Below are positions 24,333 through 33,733 of a stretch of 64,000 nt of DNA, one piece after another. The translations under genes and the position numbers were made by a program. Positions within the stretch are counted from its first letter, which is position 1. The number at the start of each line of letters is the position of its first letter. The stretch is from NCBI RefSeq assembly GCF_001431425.1, contig NZ_LDJG01000008.1, positions 1 to 64,000 of the forward strand. Direction: 5' to 3'. The notes under the pieces are model-generated. The model was not told the origin of the DNA, searched no databases, and worked only from the letters and a program-made list of their open reading frames with translations. This stretch comes from Stenotrophomonas nitritireducens. GTDB taxonomy: Bacteria; Pseudomonadota; Gammaproteobacteria; Xanthomonadales; Xanthomonadaceae.

Positions 24333-25967
24333 TCAGCCGAGGCTGCGTGCGGTATTGATGACGTTGATGCCGTCGAAACGGGCGGTGGACGAGCCGTGCG
24401 ACACCGCCGAGACCTGGCCCGGCTGGCCCTTGCCGTCGAAGAACGAGCCGCCCAGGCGGTAGTCGCGCTCGTCGGCCACGGCGCTGCAGGCGTTCCAGAA
24501 TTCCGGCGTGCGGATCTGGTAGGCCACGTCCTCCAGCATGCGGGTGATCTTGCCGTCCTTGATCTCGTAGAACAGCTGGCCGCCGAACTGGGCGTTGTAG
24601 CGCTGCTGGTCGATCGAGAACGAGCCGTCGCCGATGATGTAGATGCCGTTCTCCACGTCCTTGATCAGGTCGGCCACGCTCAGCGGGGTCTTGCCCGGCG
24701 CCATCGAGACGTTGGCCATGCGCTGGAACTGCACGCTCGACCACGAATCGGCATAGCAGCAGCCATCGGACTCGGTCTTGCCGAGGATGTGGGCCTGGTC
24801 GCGGATGGCCTGGTAGTCGACCAGCTTGCCGTCGGTGATCAGCGGCCAGCGCTTGGTCTTGACGCCTTCGTCGTCGTAGCCGACCGCGCCGAGGCTGCCC
24901 GGCTGGACCTTGTCGGCGAAGATGTTGACCTTGTCGCTGCCGTACTGGAAATGCTCTTCGCGCTTGTCCAGGGTGGCGAAGCTGGTGCCGGCGTAGTTGG
25001 CCTCGTAGCCGAGCACGCGGTCCAGTTCCAGCGGGTGGCCGACCGATTCGTGGATCGTCAGCCAGGTGTGCGAGGGGTCCAGCACCAGGTCGTACTTGCC
25101 CGGCTTGACCGACGGCGCCTTGAGCTTTTCCTGCGCCTGCTTGGCCGCGGCGATGGCGTCCTCGCGCATGTCGTAGGACAGGCCGTAGTTGACCACGCCG
25201 TTGGGCGAGACGAATTTCTGGCTGGCGTCGCCGTCCAGGTACTCGAAGCCCATGCCCATCGGCGAGGACAAGCCGTCGCGGGTGCGGAACTTGCCGCTGG
25301 CCTTGTCGATGGCGGTCACCGACATCGGCGCCCAGATGCGGTGCACGTCCTGGTCGATGTAGGAGCCGTCGGTGGAGGCGAAGTACTTCTGCTCGTTGAC
25401 CAGGAACAGCATCGAGTTGACGAAGCTGGCGCCGGCGGACAGCGCGGCGGCGTTCACGCCCAGCAGCAGGTCGGCCTTGTCCTTGATCGGCACTTCCATC
25501 GCGTTCTTCTTGATCGGCGTGCGCCAGCTGACCTCGCCGAAGCCCGGCGCCTTGGCGAACTGGACCGGCGCGGTCTGCACCTTGGCGTTGGCCTTGGCGA
25601 TGGCGGCGGCCTGCTGCGCGGCCTTGACCACGCCGGCCGGGCTCAGGTCGTTGGTCGCGGCGAAGCCCCAGGCACCACCCGCGATCACGCGGATGCCGGC
25701 ACCGGTGGATTCGGTGTTGACCACGTTCTGCACCTTGTCTTCGCGGGTGATCACGAACTGGCGCAGGTAGCGGCCGATGCGCACATCGCAGTACGTGGCA
25801 CCTGCCGCGCGCGCGGCATTCATCGCATCGTCGGCCAGGCGCTTCTTCAACGCCGGGTCGATCGTGCTGAGCAACTGTTCGGCGGCGATGGCCTTGCCGA
25901 AGAACGACGGCACCATCAGGCCGCCCGCGGTAAGCCCGGTCAGGGCGAGGAAGTCACGTCTATGCAA
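24333..25967 (-). CDS. Tat-exported TldD-family metalloprotease, copy 1
   Basis: This 544-residue protein begins with a twin-arginine signal (HRRDFLALTGLTAGG). The zinc motif HEXXXH appears as HESVGHPLELDR near residue 300, so the protease site is partly intact. The conserved C-terminal Cys that completes zinc binding in E. coli TldD (in a CGK-type motif) is not seen at the matching place, where the sequence reads GSFFDGKGQPGQ; Cys residues nearby (NACSAV) might substitute. It opens the leftward operon with TldE, DUF4159 and MoxR. A paralogue with very similar sequence is at 28043-29671. Canonical TldD is cytoplasmic, so export is the notable difference. Confidence 0.85.
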   Translation of the reverse strand: MHRRDFLALTGLTAGGLMVPSFFGKAIAAEQLLSTIDPALKKRLADDAMNAARAAGATYCDVRIGRYLRQFVITREDKVQNVVNTESTGAGIRVIAGGAWGFAATNDLSPAGVVKAAQQAAAIAKANAKVQTAPVQFAKAPGFGEVSWRTPIKKNAMEVPIKDKADLLLGVNAAALSAGASFVNSMLFLVNEQKYFASTDGSYIDQDVHRIWAPMSVTAIDKASGKFRTRDGLSSPMGMGFEYLDGDASQKFVSPNGVVNYGLSYDMREDAIAAAKQAQEKLKAPSVKPGKYDLVLDPSHTWLTIHESVGHPLELDRVLGYEANYAGTSFATLDKREEHFQYGSDKVNIFADKVQPGSLGAVGYDDEGVKTKRWPLITDGKLVDYQAIRDQAHILGKTESDGCCYADSWSSVQFQRMANVSMAPGKTPLSVADLIKDVENGIYIIGDGSFSIDQQRYNAQFGGQLFYEIKDGKITRMLEDVAYQIRTPEFWNACSAVADERDYRLGGSFFDGKGQPGQVSAVSHGSSTARFDGINVINTARSLG

Positions 25968-26145
25968 GGCTGCTCTCCAAGGGCACGGCCCGCGCGGCGG
26001 GCGTTACGGCAACGAACGACGATGGCTTCGCGGTGCTCTGCGAACCGTTCGATTCTTGCGGGGAGGCGTTTGCAGCGGTAGTGACTTTAGACATAGAAGC
26101 CGCGGGAAGCGCCGGTTCTGCGTTGCGCCCGGGCGCACTGCCCGG

Positions 26146-27045
26146 CTACCGGACGGCTTCGCCCAGCACCTCCTGCAACCAGGCCACGAACACCTGCAGC
26201 CGCTGCGACGGGTGCCGCCGGTGCGGATACAGCAGGTGCATCGGCAGCGGATCGGCGCGATGGCCGGGCATCACTTCGACCAGGGTGCCGTCGGCCAGTT
26301 CGCGGCGTACGTCGTATGCCGGAATCTGGATCAGGCCCATCCCGGCGATGCAGCAGGCGATGTAGGCCTCGGCGCTGTTGACGGTGACGCGCCCGCGCAG
26401 CGGCTGTTCGTGCAGCACGCCTTCCTCGCGCCACTCCCAGGGTTCGACCCGGCCGTTGCCGGGCGAGGCGTAGCGCACGCCCCAATGGTCGGGCAGTTGT
26501 CGGGGATGGGCGGGGATGCCGTGCGCGGCGAGGTATCCGGCGCTGGCCACGTTGACCAGCGGCAGCTGGCCGAGGCCGCGCGCCACCAGCCGCGAATCCT
26601 GCAGCGGGCCGACCCGCAGCGCGCAGTCCACGCCATCCTCGACCAGATCGACGGTGCGGTCGGTCATGCCCAGCTCGACGTCGATCCCCGGATGCGCGTC
26701 GAGGAAGCGCGGCAGCGCCGGCGCCAGGATCAGGCGGCCGATGCGGCCGGGCACGTCCACCCGCAGGCGGCCGCTCAGCGCATGCGGCGCCTGCCGGAAC
26801 AGCTGCTCGGCCTCGTCCATGTCGGCGATCAGCTGTTGGCAGCGGGCGTGGAACAGCAGCCCGTCCTGGGTCGGGGTGACCTGGCGGGTGGTGCGGTGGA
26901 GCAGGCGCGTGCCCAGCCGCTGCTCCAGCGTGCGGACCGCCTCGGAAACAGTGGAGCGCGGCAGGTTCAGCTGGTCGGCGGCGCGGGTGAAGCCGGCGCA
27001 GTCCACCACGCGGACGAAGATGCGGCACAGCTCGATGCGGTCCAT
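26146..27045 (-). CDS. LysR-family transcriptional regulator
   Basis: This 299-residue protein has the N-terminal helix-turn-helix (FTRAADQLNLPRSTVSEAVR, about 19-38) followed by a substrate-binding domain (from about 90), of the type that controls adjacent oxidoreductases. It is divergent from the SDR gene with 103 bp between the start codons, the usual layout for a LysR regulator and its target. The effector is unknown. The ATG at 27045 lies 5 bp from an inverted repeat that may be its operator. Confidence 0.9.
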   Translation of the reverse strand: MDRIELCRIFVRVVDCAGFTRAADQLNLPRSTVSEAVRTLEQRLGTRLLHRTTRQVTPTQDGLLFHARCQQLIADMDEAEQLFRQAPHALSGRLRVDVPGRIGRLILAPALPRFLDAHPGIDVELGMTDRTVDLVEDGVDCALRVGPLQDSRLVARGLGQLPLVNVASAGYLAAHGIPAHPRQLPDHWGVRYASPGNGRVEPWEWREEGVLHEQPLRGRVTVNSAEAYIACCIAGMGLIQIPAYDVRRELADGTLVEVMPGHRADPLPMHLLYPHRRHPSQRLQVFVAWLQEVLGEAVR

Positions 27046-27050
27046 GGCGA

Positions 27051-27070
27051 TTGTCCGGGATATCCGACAA
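27051..27070. promoter_or_regulatory. inverted repeat in LysR/SDR divergent region
   Basis: TTGTC and GACAA frame a 10-bp centre that includes GGATATCC. It sits just upstream of the LysR start and fits an autoregulatory LysR operator of spaced dyad type. A related TATCCGGA occurs about 22 bp further on. Confidence 0.4.
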
Positions 27071-27148
27071 GTGAAGTCAGGATGGCTGGCTTTATCCGGA
27101 ATTCCAAGCCGATAGCCTCTGTGGGCATTCCAGCCACGGGAGTTCGCC

Positions 27149-27922
27149 ATGACCGACCACCGCATCCACGGCAAGACCGCCCTCATCGCCGGCGGCGCCA
27201 AGAACCTGGGCGGCCTGCTCGCCCACGACCTCGCCGCGCACGGCGCCAGCGGCATCGCCATCCACTACAACAGCCTGGCCACCCGCGGCCAGGCCGAGGC
27301 GACCGCGGCCGCGGTGCGTGCCGCCGGCAGCAACGCGCACCTGTTCCAGGCCGACCTGACCCGCGCCGGGGCGGTTGAGAAACTGTTCGCCGACGCCCGC
27401 CAGGCGCTGGGCCGCATCGACATCGCGGTCAATACCGTCGGCAAGGTGCTGAAGAAGCCGATGGCCGAGATCGGCGAAGCCGAGTTCGACGAGATGGACG
27501 CGGTGAACAACAAGGCCGCGTTCTTCTTCCTGAAGGAAGCCGGCCGCCAGCTCGCCGACAACGGCAGGATCTGCACGCTGGTGACCTCCCTGCTGGGCGC
27601 GTTCACCCCGTTCTATTCCAGCTACGCCGGCACCAAGGCGCCGGTGGAGCACTACACGCGCGCGGCGGCCAAGGAGTTCGGCGGGCGCGGCATCTCGGTG
27701 ACCGCGATAGGCCCGGGGCCGATGGATACCCCGTTCTTCTACCCGGCCGAGGGCGCCGACGCGGTGGCCTACCACAAGACCGCGGCGGCACTGTCGCCGT
27801 TCTCGCGCACCGGCCTGACCGACATCGAGGACATCGTGCCGTGGATACGCTTCCTGGTATCCGAGGGCTGGTGGATGACCGGGCAGACCATCCTGGTCAA
27901 CGGCGGGTATACGACGCGCTGA
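27149..27922 (+). CDS. short-chain dehydrogenase/reductase
   Basis: This 257-residue classical SDR carries the cofactor motif AGGAKNLGGLLA (about 12-23; the canonical TGxxxGxG reads AGGAKNLGG), the NTVG motif (NNAG equivalent) near 90, and the active-site Tyr and Lys in SSYAGTKAPVEHY. The C terminus (TGQTILVNGGYTTR) is typical. A substrate cannot be predicted; neighbours give no pathway. It is transcribed divergently from a LysR gene that probably controls it. Confidence 0.9.
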   Translation: MTDHRIHGKTALIAGGAKNLGGLLAHDLAAHGASGIAIHYNSLATRGQAEATAAAVRAAGSNAHLFQADLTRAGAVEKLFADARQALGRIDIAVNTVGKVLKKPMAEIGEAEFDEMDAVNNKAAFFFLKEAGRQLADNGRICTLVTSLLGAFTPFYSSYAGTKAPVEHYTRAAAKEFGGRGISVTAIGPGPMDTPFFYPAEGADAVAYHKTAAALSPFSRTGLTDIEDIVPWIRFLVSEGWWMTGQTILVNGGYTTR

Positions 27923-27950
27923 GGCCGTTGCCCGTTTCCCCGCGAAGCCG

Positions 27951-27970
27951 GCCGGGCAGGCATGCCCGGC
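27951..27970. terminator. hairpin between convergent SDR and TldD genes
   Basis: GCCGGGCA and TGCCCGGC form a perfect 8-bp stem with a GGCA loop, 29 nt after the SDR stop. No T-run is visible. Confidence 0.5.
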
Positions 27971-28042
27971 TGCGCGGGAGGCAAGCGGCTCCTGTGCGCT
28001 GCGGTGGCAGCGCGCACGGGGCAATGAAGGCTCTTCCCGCCC

Positions 28043-29671
28043 TTATCCCAGCGACCGCGCCGTATTGATGATGTTCACCCCGTCGAAGCGCGTGGTCGCC
28101 GAGCCGTGCGACACCGCCGAGACCTGGCCCGGCTGGCCCTTGCCGTCGAAGAACGAACCGCCGAGGCGGAAATCGCGCTCGTCGCAGATGGCCGAACAGG
28201 CGTTCCAGAATTCCGGGGTGCGGATCTGGTAGGCGGCGTCCTCGACCATGCCGGTGATCTCGCCGTTCCTGATCTGGTAGCAGAGCTGGCCGCCGAACTG
28301 CGCGTTGTAGCGCTGCTGGTCGATGGAGTACGAGCCGCGGCCGTGGATGTAGATGCCGTTCTCCACGTCCTTGACCATCTGCGCCGGGGTCAGCGGCGCC
28401 TTGCCCGGCGCCAGCGACACGTTGGCCATGCGCTGGAACTGCACGCTCTTCCACGAATCGGCGTAACTGCAGCCGTGCGAGGCGCTCTCGCCGAGGATAT
28501 GCACCTCGTCGCGGGTGGCCTGGTAGTTGACCAGGACGCCGTCCTTCACCAGGTCCCAGCGCCGGCACTTCACGCCCTCGTCGTCGTAGCCCACCGCGCC
28601 CAGGCTGTAGGGCTGGGTCTTGTCGGCGGTGAAGTTGACGATGTCGCTGCCCCAGCGGAAGCCGGCATCGCGCTTGTCCAGCGTGGCGAAGCTGGTGCCG
28701 GCGTAGTTGGCCTCGTAGCCGAGCACGCGGTCCAGCTCCAGCGGGTGGCCGACGTTCTCGTGGATGGTCAGGAACAGGTTGGACGGGTCCAGCACCAGGT
28801 CGTACTTGCCCGGCTTCACCGACGGCGCCCTGAGCTTCTCCTGCGCCTGCTTGGCGGCGGCGATGGCGTCCTCCACCGGGTCGTAGGAGTGGCCGTAGCC
28901 GATCACTCCGCCGGGCAGGTGGTACTTGCCGGCGGCGTCGCCATCGAGGAATTCCCAGCCCATGCCGGCCGGCGCCGAGAGCCCGTTGCGGGTGCGGAAC
29001 TTGCCGCTGGCGGTGTCGATGGCGGTGGCGGTGAACGGCAGCCAGATGCGGTGCACGTCCTGGTCGATCCACGAACCGTCGCTGGAAGCGAAGTATTTCT
29101 GCTCGTTGACCAGGAACAGCTGCGAGTTGATGAAGCTGGCGCCGGCATTGAGCGCAGCAGCGTTTATCGACAGCAGCAGGTCCACCTTGTCCTTGACCGG
29201 CACCGCCATCGCGTTGCGCCGGATCGGCGTCTGCCAGCGCACCTCGCCCACGCCGGGCGTGGGCGCCAGCTGCACCGGCCTGGTCTGGATCTTCGCGTTC
29301 GCGCTGGCGATGGCCAGCGCCTGCGCCACCGCGGCGGCCACGCCCTGGTCGGTGGACTGGTTGCTGGCGGCGAAGCCCCAGGCGCCGTCGACGATCACGC
29401 GGATGCCGACGCCGGCCGATTCGCTGTTGGTGACGTTCTGGACCTTGTCCTCGCGGGTGATGATGGCCTGGTTGAGGTAACGGCCGATGCGCACGTCGCA
29501 GTAGCTGGCTCCGCCCTTCCTGGCCAGCGCCAGCACGGTATCGGCCAACGCTTTCCTGCGCGCCACGTCGGCCGGCGCCAGCAGCTCTTCGGCGGCGATC
29601 AGGCGGGCATTGGGCAGCATCATGCCGGCGAGGCCGAGGCCGGAAAGCGCGAGGAACTGGCGGCGTTGCAT
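28043..29671 (-). CDS. Tat-exported TldD-family metalloprotease, copy 2
   Basis: This 542-residue paralogue of the protein at 24333-25967 is closely similar along its whole length. It has a Tat signal (QRRQFLALSGLGLAGMM) and the zinc motif HENVGHPLELDR (copy 1 has HES at the same place). The C terminus GSFFDGKGQPGQV again lacks the TldD Cys. I chose ATG 29671, which has GGAG upstream; an ATG at 29683 is in frame but adds residues before the signal. Unlike copy 1 it stands as a single gene with no TldE partner of its own. It may pair with the same TldE or act as a homo-oligomer. Confidence 0.82.
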   Translation of the reverse strand: MQRRQFLALSGLGLAGMMLPNARLIAAEELLAPADVARRKALADTVLALARKGGASYCDVRIGRYLNQAIITREDKVQNVTNSESAGVGIRVIVDGAWGFAASNQSTDQGVAAAVAQALAIASANAKIQTRPVQLAPTPGVGEVRWQTPIRRNAMAVPVKDKVDLLLSINAAALNAGASFINSQLFLVNEQKYFASSDGSWIDQDVHRIWLPFTATAIDTASGKFRTRNGLSAPAGMGWEFLDGDAAGKYHLPGGVIGYGHSYDPVEDAIAAAKQAQEKLRAPSVKPGKYDLVLDPSNLFLTIHENVGHPLELDRVLGYEANYAGTSFATLDKRDAGFRWGSDIVNFTADKTQPYSLGAVGYDDEGVKCRRWDLVKDGVLVNYQATRDEVHILGESASHGCSYADSWKSVQFQRMANVSLAPGKAPLTPAQMVKDVENGIYIHGRGSYSIDQQRYNAQFGGQLCYQIRNGEITGMVEDAAYQIRTPEFWNACSAICDERDFRLGGSFFDGKGQPGQVSAVSHGSATTRFDGVNIINTARSLG

Positions 29672-29821
29672 GCGGGACTCCATGGGCGTGGCGATGCGGG
29701 CATCGCGCGGGACCCCCGAATCTCGGCCGTGGCGCGGTGCGGGCACAAGTGACCATGGTCATGCGTGGCGCGGACCGGCCCTGCGGCACAATCCCACCGC
29801 TCACGAAAGAAGCCCGCCGCG

Positions 29822-30466
29822 ATGACCGCCAAGCCCCACGCCGAATCCTGCGACCGCAACCGCGAACCGATCCTGGCGGTGCTGCGGCGCCACCTCGGCG
29901 CTGCGCGCAATGTGCTGGAGATCGGCAGCGGCACCGGCCAGCACGCGGTGCATTTCGCCGCGGCGATGCCGTGGCTGCGCTGGCAGGCCAGCGACCACCG
30001 CGACCACCTGCCCGGCATCGGCCGATGGCTGGACGAGGCCGCGCTGCCCAACACGCCGCCGGCGCTGGAACTGCAGGCGGCCGTGGGCGAAGGACTGCAG
30101 CCCGCGCCACCGCTGCCGGTCGTCGACGGCGTGGCCGGCTTCGATGCGGTGTTCACTGCCAACACCCTGCACATCATGGGCTGGGAGGAGGTGCAGGCGC
30201 TGTTCGCCGGGCTGCCGTCGCTGATGGCGCCGGGGGCGCTGTTCATCGCCTATGGGCCATTCAACTACGACGGCGACTTCAGCAGCGACAGCAACCGCAT
30301 CTTCGATGGCTGGCTGAAGGCGCGCGATCCGCGCTCGGGCATCCGTGGTTTCGAGGCGGTGGACGCCCTGGCCCGCGCGCAAGGGCTGGAGCTGCGCGAG
30401 GACGTGGCGATGCTGGCCAACAACCGCACCCTGGTCTGGCGGCGGACGCCGGTGCGGACCGGCTAG
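29822..30466 (+). CDS. DUF938 SAM-dependent methyltransferase-like protein
   Basis: This 214-residue protein has the DUF938 opening (ESCDRNREPILAVLRRHL) and the SAM-binding motif VLEIGSGTGQHAVHFA (about 30-45), followed by FTANTLHIMGW and NRTLVWRR. Substrate unknown. It is divergent from TldD copy 2 and ends 34 nt before the M61 peptidase gene, with which it may be co-transcribed. Confidence 0.85.
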   Translation: MTAKPHAESCDRNREPILAVLRRHLGAARNVLEIGSGTGQHAVHFAAAMPWLRWQASDHRDHLPGIGRWLDEAALPNTPPALELQAAVGEGLQPAPPLPVVDGVAGFDAVFTANTLHIMGWEEVQALFAGLPSLMAPGALFIAYGPFNYDGDFSSDSNRIFDGWLKARDPRSGIRGFEAVDALARAQGLELREDVAMLANNRTLVWRRTPVRTG

Positions 30467-30500
30467 GATGCGGAAACTTCAACGCGGGGCAGGTGGACGG

Positions 30501-32399
30501 ATGCAGGGGCGCAACTGGTTGTTGGCAATGGTGCTGGGCATGGCGCCGCTGGCGTGCGCGCAGGCGCAGGACGGCGCCGCGCGGCAGGCGGCGATGCAGG
30601 TGCAGGCCCGCTATCCGGGCGTGATCGAACTGGAGGTGGATGCCAGCGACATCGAGCGCCGCATCCAGCGCGTGCGCGAACGCATCCCGGTGGCGCCAGG
30701 CCCATTGACCCTGTGGTATCCGCAGTGGATCCCCGGCAACCACGCGCCGACCGGGCCGATCAACCAGATGGCCGGGCTGCTGATACGCGGCAATGGCCAG
30801 CCCCTGCATTGGACCCGCGATGCCGGCGACATGTACGCCTTCAACCTGCACGTGCCCGAAGGCGTGGACATGCTGGACATCGAGTTCCAGTACCTCTCGC
30901 CGACCGCCGCCGACCAGGGCCGGGTGGCGATGACGCCCAACCTGCTGGACCTGCAGTGGCACCGCGTGGTGCTGTATCCGGCCGGTTTCGATGCGCGCGG
31001 CATCCAGGTGAAGCCGGCGCTGCGCCTGCCCGAGGGCTGGCGCAGCGGCACGGCGCTGGACGTCGCCCAGCGCAGCGGTGCCACTGAACACTACGCACCA
31101 GTGTCGCTGATGACGCTGATCGACTCGCCGGTCTATGCCGGGCGCTGGTTCAAGCGCTTTGCCCTCGACGACAAGGCCGCGCAGCCGGTATGGCTGGACG
31201 TGGTGGCCGAGAACCCGCAGGCGCTGCAGGCCGACCCGAAGGTGCTGGACGCGCACCGCGCGCTGGTGCATGAGGCCGACAAGGTGTTCGGGCCGCGCCC
31301 CTACACGCGCTACGACTTCCTGCTGGCGGTGTCGGACGTGTTCAGCGGCATCGGCCTGGAGCACGCGCAGTCCAGCGAGAACGGCATGCACGACGGCTAC
31401 CTGCGCGGCGAGCGTCCCTACGCCGACAACGACCTGCTGCCGCACGAGTACACCCATGCGTGGATCGGCAAGGCCTGGCGCCCGCGCCCGACCTGGGTGC
31501 CGCACTACAACGCGCCGATGCACAACGACGAGTTGTGGATGTACGAGGGCCAGACCCAGTACTGGGCGGTGGTGCTGGCCGCGCGCTCGGGCCTGTGGAA
31601 CCACGATTACGCGATGGCGATGCTGGCGCAGCTGCAGGCCAACTACGCCACCCAGCCGGGGCGGCAGTGGCGCGACCTGCACGACACCGTCCACCAGGGC
31701 ATCCTCGATTTCAATTCGAAACCGCAGGCCTGGGCCGACTGGCAGCGCGCCTTCGAGTTCTACAACGAGAGCACCCTGCTGTGGCTGGGCGTGGACGCGC
31801 GGCTGCGCAGCCTGTCGAAGGGCAAGGTGACGCTGGACGATTTCGCCAAGCGTTTCCACCAGGGTGGCAAGCAGGGCGAGATCCGCCTGTACGACCGCGC
31901 TGACGTTATGCAGGGACTGGAAGCGGTGCAACCCGGCGGCTGGGACGCGTTCATCGGCAAGCGCCTGGATGCGCGCGACGGCGGCGCGCCGGACGGCCTG
32001 GAAGCCGCGGGCTGGGAGTTGTACTACAGCGAGGCACCGAACCTGGTGGTCGCCGACGGCGAGGCCGACGGCCTGACCGACCTGCAGTACTCGCTGGGCC
32101 TGAAGGCCGGCAGCGATGGCGTGCTGCAGTCGGTCGGCTGGGACAGTCCCGCGTTCAAGGCCGGCCTGGCCAAGGACGTCACCGTGGTGGCGGTCAACGG
32201 CCTGGCTTACAGCGGCGCGCGCCTGAAGCAGGCGGTGACCGACGCCAAGGGCGGCACGCCGGTCGAACTGATCGTGCGCCAGGCCGACAGCTTCCGCACC
32301 GTGCGCATCGACTATCGCGACGGGCTGCGTTACCCGCACCTGCGCCGCATTGCGGGCCGTGCGGATCTGCTGACGAAGATTCTTGCGCCGCGGCGTTGA
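30501..32399 (+). CDS. exported M61-family (glycyl aminopeptidase-like) metallopeptidase
   Basis: This 632-residue protein has a signal peptide (about 1-22), an N-terminal beta domain with WYPQWIPGNHAPTGP, the gluzincin catalytic site HEYTHAW (HExxH, about residue 315) with the third ligand Glu in ELWMYEGQTQYWA, and a C-terminal PDZ-like domain (from about 530, GWDSPAFKAGLAKDVTVVAV). M61 enzymes remove N-terminal glycine or alanine in the periplasm. All zinc ligands are present. The ATG at 30501 is preceded by AGGTGG. A strong hairpin follows. Confidence 0.92.
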   Translation: MQGRNWLLAMVLGMAPLACAQAQDGAARQAAMQVQARYPGVIELEVDASDIERRIQRVRERIPVAPGPLTLWYPQWIPGNHAPTGPINQMAGLLIRGNGQPLHWTRDAGDMYAFNLHVPEGVDMLDIEFQYLSPTAADQGRVAMTPNLLDLQWHRVVLYPAGFDARGIQVKPALRLPEGWRSGTALDVAQRSGATEHYAPVSLMTLIDSPVYAGRWFKRFALDDKAAQPVWLDVVAENPQALQADPKVLDAHRALVHEADKVFGPRPYTRYDFLLAVSDVFSGIGLEHAQSSENGMHDGYLRGERPYADNDLLPHEYTHAWIGKAWRPRPTWVPHYNAPMHNDELWMYEGQTQYWAVVLAARSGLWNHDYAMAMLAQLQANYATQPGRQWRDLHDTVHQGILDFNSKPQAWADWQRAFEFYNESTLLWLGVDARLRSLSKGKVTLDDFAKRFHQGGKQGEIRLYDRADVMQGLEAVQPGGWDAFIGKRLDARDGGAPDGLEAAGWELYYSEAPNLVVADGEADGLTDLQYSLGLKAGSDGVLQSVGWDSPAFKAGLAKDVTVVAVNGLAYSGARLKQAVTDAKGGTPVELIVRQADSFRTVRIDYRDGLRYPHLRRIAGRADLLTKILAPRR

Positions 32400-32417
32400 G
32401 GTTGCCGTGGCATGAAG

Positions 32418-32441
32418 CGCCCCGCAGTGCAGTGCGGGGCG
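32418..32441. terminator. bidirectional hairpin between M61 and hipA
   Basis: CGCCCCGCA and TGCGGGGCG form a 9-bp stem with a GTGCAG loop between the convergent ends of the M61 gene and hipA. No T-tract is visible. Confidence 0.65.
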
Positions 32442-32452
32442 TCTGTATGCCG

Positions 32453-33733
32453 TCAGCTGGCCTGGAATTTTGCCAGGCAGCGTTCGCAGGACAGCTGGAT
32501 TTCGTGCAGCAACCGGTCGATTACCGGATGGGCGATTCCTTCGTCCTGCAGTTGCCTGCGCACCTGCTGCGCCGCTTCGGGAAGCAGCAGGCACATGGCG
32601 GCAAGCGCATCCAATGCCCATACCGGTTCCAGCCGCAAGCGGGCGGCAGTTGCCTGCCAGTCCTCCAGGCGGATATCCCACCAGCGGTAGTGGTTGCCGA
32701 TCTTCATCGCCATCTTGATCTTGCGTTTCTGCAGTTGCGGGTAGGGCAGGGCACTGGAAATGTCGTACAGCGGAGCAAGACGGACGTTGCCGCCGGCGCC
32801 GAACAGCAGCGAGTAGTTCTTGGCATGGGCATCCGTGCCGCCGATGAGGTAGTTGAAGGCCAATGCCTGGAACAAGGTCACCACGTCGTTGCGCGGCTGC
32901 GATGAGTGATCCCACAGTACCTTTGCCAGATCGGCCGGCCCCGGCCCACCCTGGCTCTGGTATTTGATCTGGGGCATCACGCCCAGGGCCTGGCAGAAAT
33001 CCTCCTGATGCACGCGCACCAGATTGCCGTTCATGCGGGCGCGGTCGTAGCGGCTGATGCAGATGGCGGTTTCCCCGTCGATCTCGATCTTCTCTGCCGT
33101 GGCGGCCGGCAGGCCGAGTGCCCGTGCCAGCCGTAGACAGAACATCTCGTTCTCGACGAAGCCGTCGTAGTCGCCGCCCGGTGGTTTCAGGATATGGGTG
33201 GTGGGGGTACGCCCAGCGGGAATGGCCCAGCTGCCGTCGTCCTGCTTCAACAGGGCAATCTTGGATTGCGCGCCCGCGAGACTGAATTGCCCGACGTCGT
33301 CCACATTGCGCGCCATGCCACCGTCCTGGCGAAGGCGCCGCAGCCGGCCTGCCAGGTCGGCGTTGCTCAGTGGTTCAATCCGGTCGCCGGCGCCCGCCAG
33401 GATGCTTTCAAGCCGTTCATCGCCTACGAACTGCACCGCGCCGGCGCAGTCTTCGCCGACGTGGGAGAGCAAGGCCATGGGATTGCGCGGGGAAACATGG
33501 AAATGCGAACCCCAGCGCTGCAGCAGGCTCTCGTTGTCGGGAAGCAATCCCCACAGGACGGCGGAGACCGTCTGCGGTGGGAAATCCCGTTGCGTCAGCG
33601 GCAGGCTGAGCGAGACGGGGTAGGCGCCGGCGGTGTGGAGCCAGGTATCGGCATAGCGCAGCCTCGGGTTGCCGTCGCCATCGGCTTCCAGCCGTCCGGC
33701 GACGCGCCCGGACAACAGGAGCGCCAGCGCCAC
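32453..33733 (-). CDS. hipA: HipA-type serine/threonine kinase toxin
   Basis: This 426-residue protein has the HipA N1 domain (couple_hipA, about 1-100) and C-terminal kinase region. Visible elements are FSLAGAQSKIALL (about 150-162), the catalytic loop GGTDAHAKNYSLL (about 298-310) and the metal-binding PLYDISSALP. Known HipA phosphorylates glutamyl-tRNA synthetase and slows growth, giving persistence; the target here is unknown. The start is GTG at 33733, which shares one base with the hipB stop (TAGTG), so translation is coupled, with GGAGAGG inside the hipB end as ribosome site. Kinase residues look intact. Confidence 0.9.
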   Translation of the reverse strand: MALALLLSGRVAGRLEADGDGNPRLRYADTWLHTAGAYPVSLSLPLTQRDFPPQTVSAVLWGLLPDNESLLQRWGSHFHVSPRNPMALLSHVGEDCAGAVQFVGDERLESILAGAGDRIEPLSNADLAGRLRRLRQDGGMARNVDDVGQFSLAGAQSKIALLKQDDGSWAIPAGRTPTTHILKPPGGDYDGFVENEMFCLRLARALGLPAATAEKIEIDGETAICISRYDRARMNGNLVRVHQEDFCQALGVMPQIKYQSQGGPGPADLAKVLWDHSSQPRNDVVTLFQALAFNYLIGGTDAHAKNYSLLFGAGGNVRLAPLYDISSALPYPQLQKRKIKMAMKIGNHYRWWDIRLEDWQATAARLRLEPVWALDALAAMCLLLPEAAQQVRRQLQDEGIAHPVIDRLLHEIQLSCERCLAKFQAS

